A program made the position numbers and the translations under genes. This document shows positions 5,633 through 6,444 of a DNA stretch of 6,444 nucleotides, in pieces. The DNA comes from CAVPRW01 sp046727435 [NCBI: bacterium] (GTDB lineage: Bacteria > Tectomicrobia > Entotheonellia > J063). The stretch is taken from contig JBKPCR010000247.1 in the NCBI GenBank assembly GCA_046727435.1, positions 1 through 6,444 of the forward strand, given 5' to 3'. The notes under the pieces are model-generated. The model was given only the letters and a program-made list of their open reading frames with translations, was not told the origin of the DNA and did not search any database. Positions within the stretch are counted from its first letter, which is position 1. The number at the start of each line of letters is the position of its first letter.

Positions 5633-6444
5633 ATCGGCAGTCGCATCCGCACCATCGTCACGCGCTGTGCCCCGGTCTGCCCGGGCCCGACCGAAATCAT
5701 GGTGAGCGGCCGCTCCAACCAGGCGAGCACTGTGACATGATTCTGCCAGGCCGGATCGCCACGCAGGGTCTCTTGCATCGAACGCTCCACGACCGCACGT
5801 CGCAGCAGGTCCAGACCCTCTCGTCCCTTGAACATCTCATACGCTAAATCCCGCTCCCAGCGGGTTTGCTGCCCCCCCCGCGCCAGCTCATCGGGACTGA
5901 CCGTCAGTATCCCCTCCACTTCATCGCCATCCTCGATGTTCCCTAAGGACACGATGCGAGGTCCCCGCCAGAGCCAGCAGTGCTGCAGCACGTAGCCGCT
6001 GTTGTTGGTCACTCGTACCATCACCGTGTCTGCCTCACGCAGGACACGCGTCTCAATGGGAAATTCCAGCAGCCCCTTGCCCTTGAAGACACGCATCCCC
6101 CAGCCCGGGACGAAGGTATCTTTGATGGTCAAGCCCTGGTCCTGATGCAGATGCCAATCAAGCTGAAGATCGCGGGACATTGGCGGCACGATCTGCATCC
6201 AGGTTGATGGTTGACCAGCGATTTTGAGATCGTAGGTTTGCTTCCGTATGGACAGCAGTGCCAGATGGGTTTCGACGTCGCCGAAACGACTCTGCGGGAT
6301 GACATCTACCGCCGATACCTCGAACAGCAAGGCGTCTTGTTGAATATGCGGCTCACGGAAGAGAAGATGCGCCCCACCACTGAAAGCGACCAACGTCAGC
6401 CCAATGAGCATCCAGGTGTCGCGCGCGGCGGGGCTGTCGAGGCC
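5629..6444 (-). CDS. C-terminal part of a large membrane-anchored protein of unknown function (5' end outside the window)
   Basis: The frame is open from the right edge to TGA at 5629-5631, giving 271 residues. A Met codon at 6411 has no Shine-Dalgarno sequence before it and the 11 codons upstream are open, so it is probably internal. A membrane helix lies at residues 11-29 (TWMLIGLTLVAFSGGAHLLF). The rest (about 35-271) looks like a mostly beta extracytoplasmic domain, with segments such as VRVTNNSGYVLQHCWLWRG and VTVLAWLERPL. From memory these resemble the ends of large membrane proteins encoded beside ABC-2 transporters, which have an N-terminal GATase-like or beta region, two helices and then a beta domain. 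No catalytic motif is visible. The product is probably anchored in the inner membrane with the C-terminal domain outside the cytoplasm. It precedes the permease-like gene. The family resemblance is recalled, not computed. Confidence 0.7.
   Translation of the reverse strand, partial: GLDSPAARDTWMLIGLTLVAFSGGAHLLFREPHIQQDALLFEVSAVDVIPQSRFGDVETHLALLSIRKQTYDLKIAGQPSTWMQIVPPMSRDLQLDWHLHQDQGLTIKDTFVPGWGMRVFKGKGLLEFPIETRVLREADTVMVRVTNNSGYVLQHCWLWRGPRIVSLGNIEDGDEVEGILTVSPDELARGGQQTRWERDLAYEMFKGREGLDLLRRAVVERSMQETLRGDPAWQNHVTVLAWLERPLTMISVGPGQTGAQRVTMVRMRLPI

Noticed and set aside
5216-5740. Plus-strand open frame of 174 codons
   Set aside because: It is opposite the permease-like gene and the end of the right-edge gene, and its product resembles no protein family. 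The minus strand has coherent membrane helices.

Overview
The window is a single co-directional block. Six genes are read from the minus strand (right to left on the given strand), and nothing on the plus strand looks like a real gene. In transcription order they are: the C-terminal half of a large membrane-anchored protein (cut by the right edge); a six-helix membrane protein that looks like an ABC-2-type permease; a DUF4175-like membrane and coiled-coil protein; a MoxR-family AAA+ ATPase; a DUF58 protein with a von Willebrand A (VWA) fold; and a BatA-type membrane-anchored VWA protein (cut by the left edge). No RNA genes, insertion sequences, CRISPR arrays or rho-independent terminators were seen.

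The junctions suggest one transcription unit. DUF4175-like and MoxR overlap by 20 bases, and MoxR's stop codon lies in the few bases just before the DUF58 start. The gap before the DUF4175-like gene is about 44 bases, before the BatA-type gene 87 bases, and before the permease 116 bases. The two larger gaps carry inverted repeats. The one before the BatA-type gene is a 12-bp stem with one bulge that ends exactly where the ribosome binding site begins.

The MoxR-DUF58-VWA trio is a widespread module in which a AAA+ ATPase is thought to work with VWA partners as a remodelling or maturation chaperone, often at the membrane (Bat operons and RavA-ViaA are studied relatives). Here it sits with a DUF4175-like protein and, upstream, what look like the membrane parts of an ABC-2-type export system. 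A plausible reading is an inner-membrane/envelope complex, but the substrate is unknown and cannot be read from the sequence.

The moderately high GC content, the Shine-Dalgarno sites and the gene set fit a Gram-negative-type bacterium. Lineages such as Nitrospirota, NC10, Planctomycetes or Deltaproteobacteria-like groups carry similar clusters, but I cannot assign the organism from this window.
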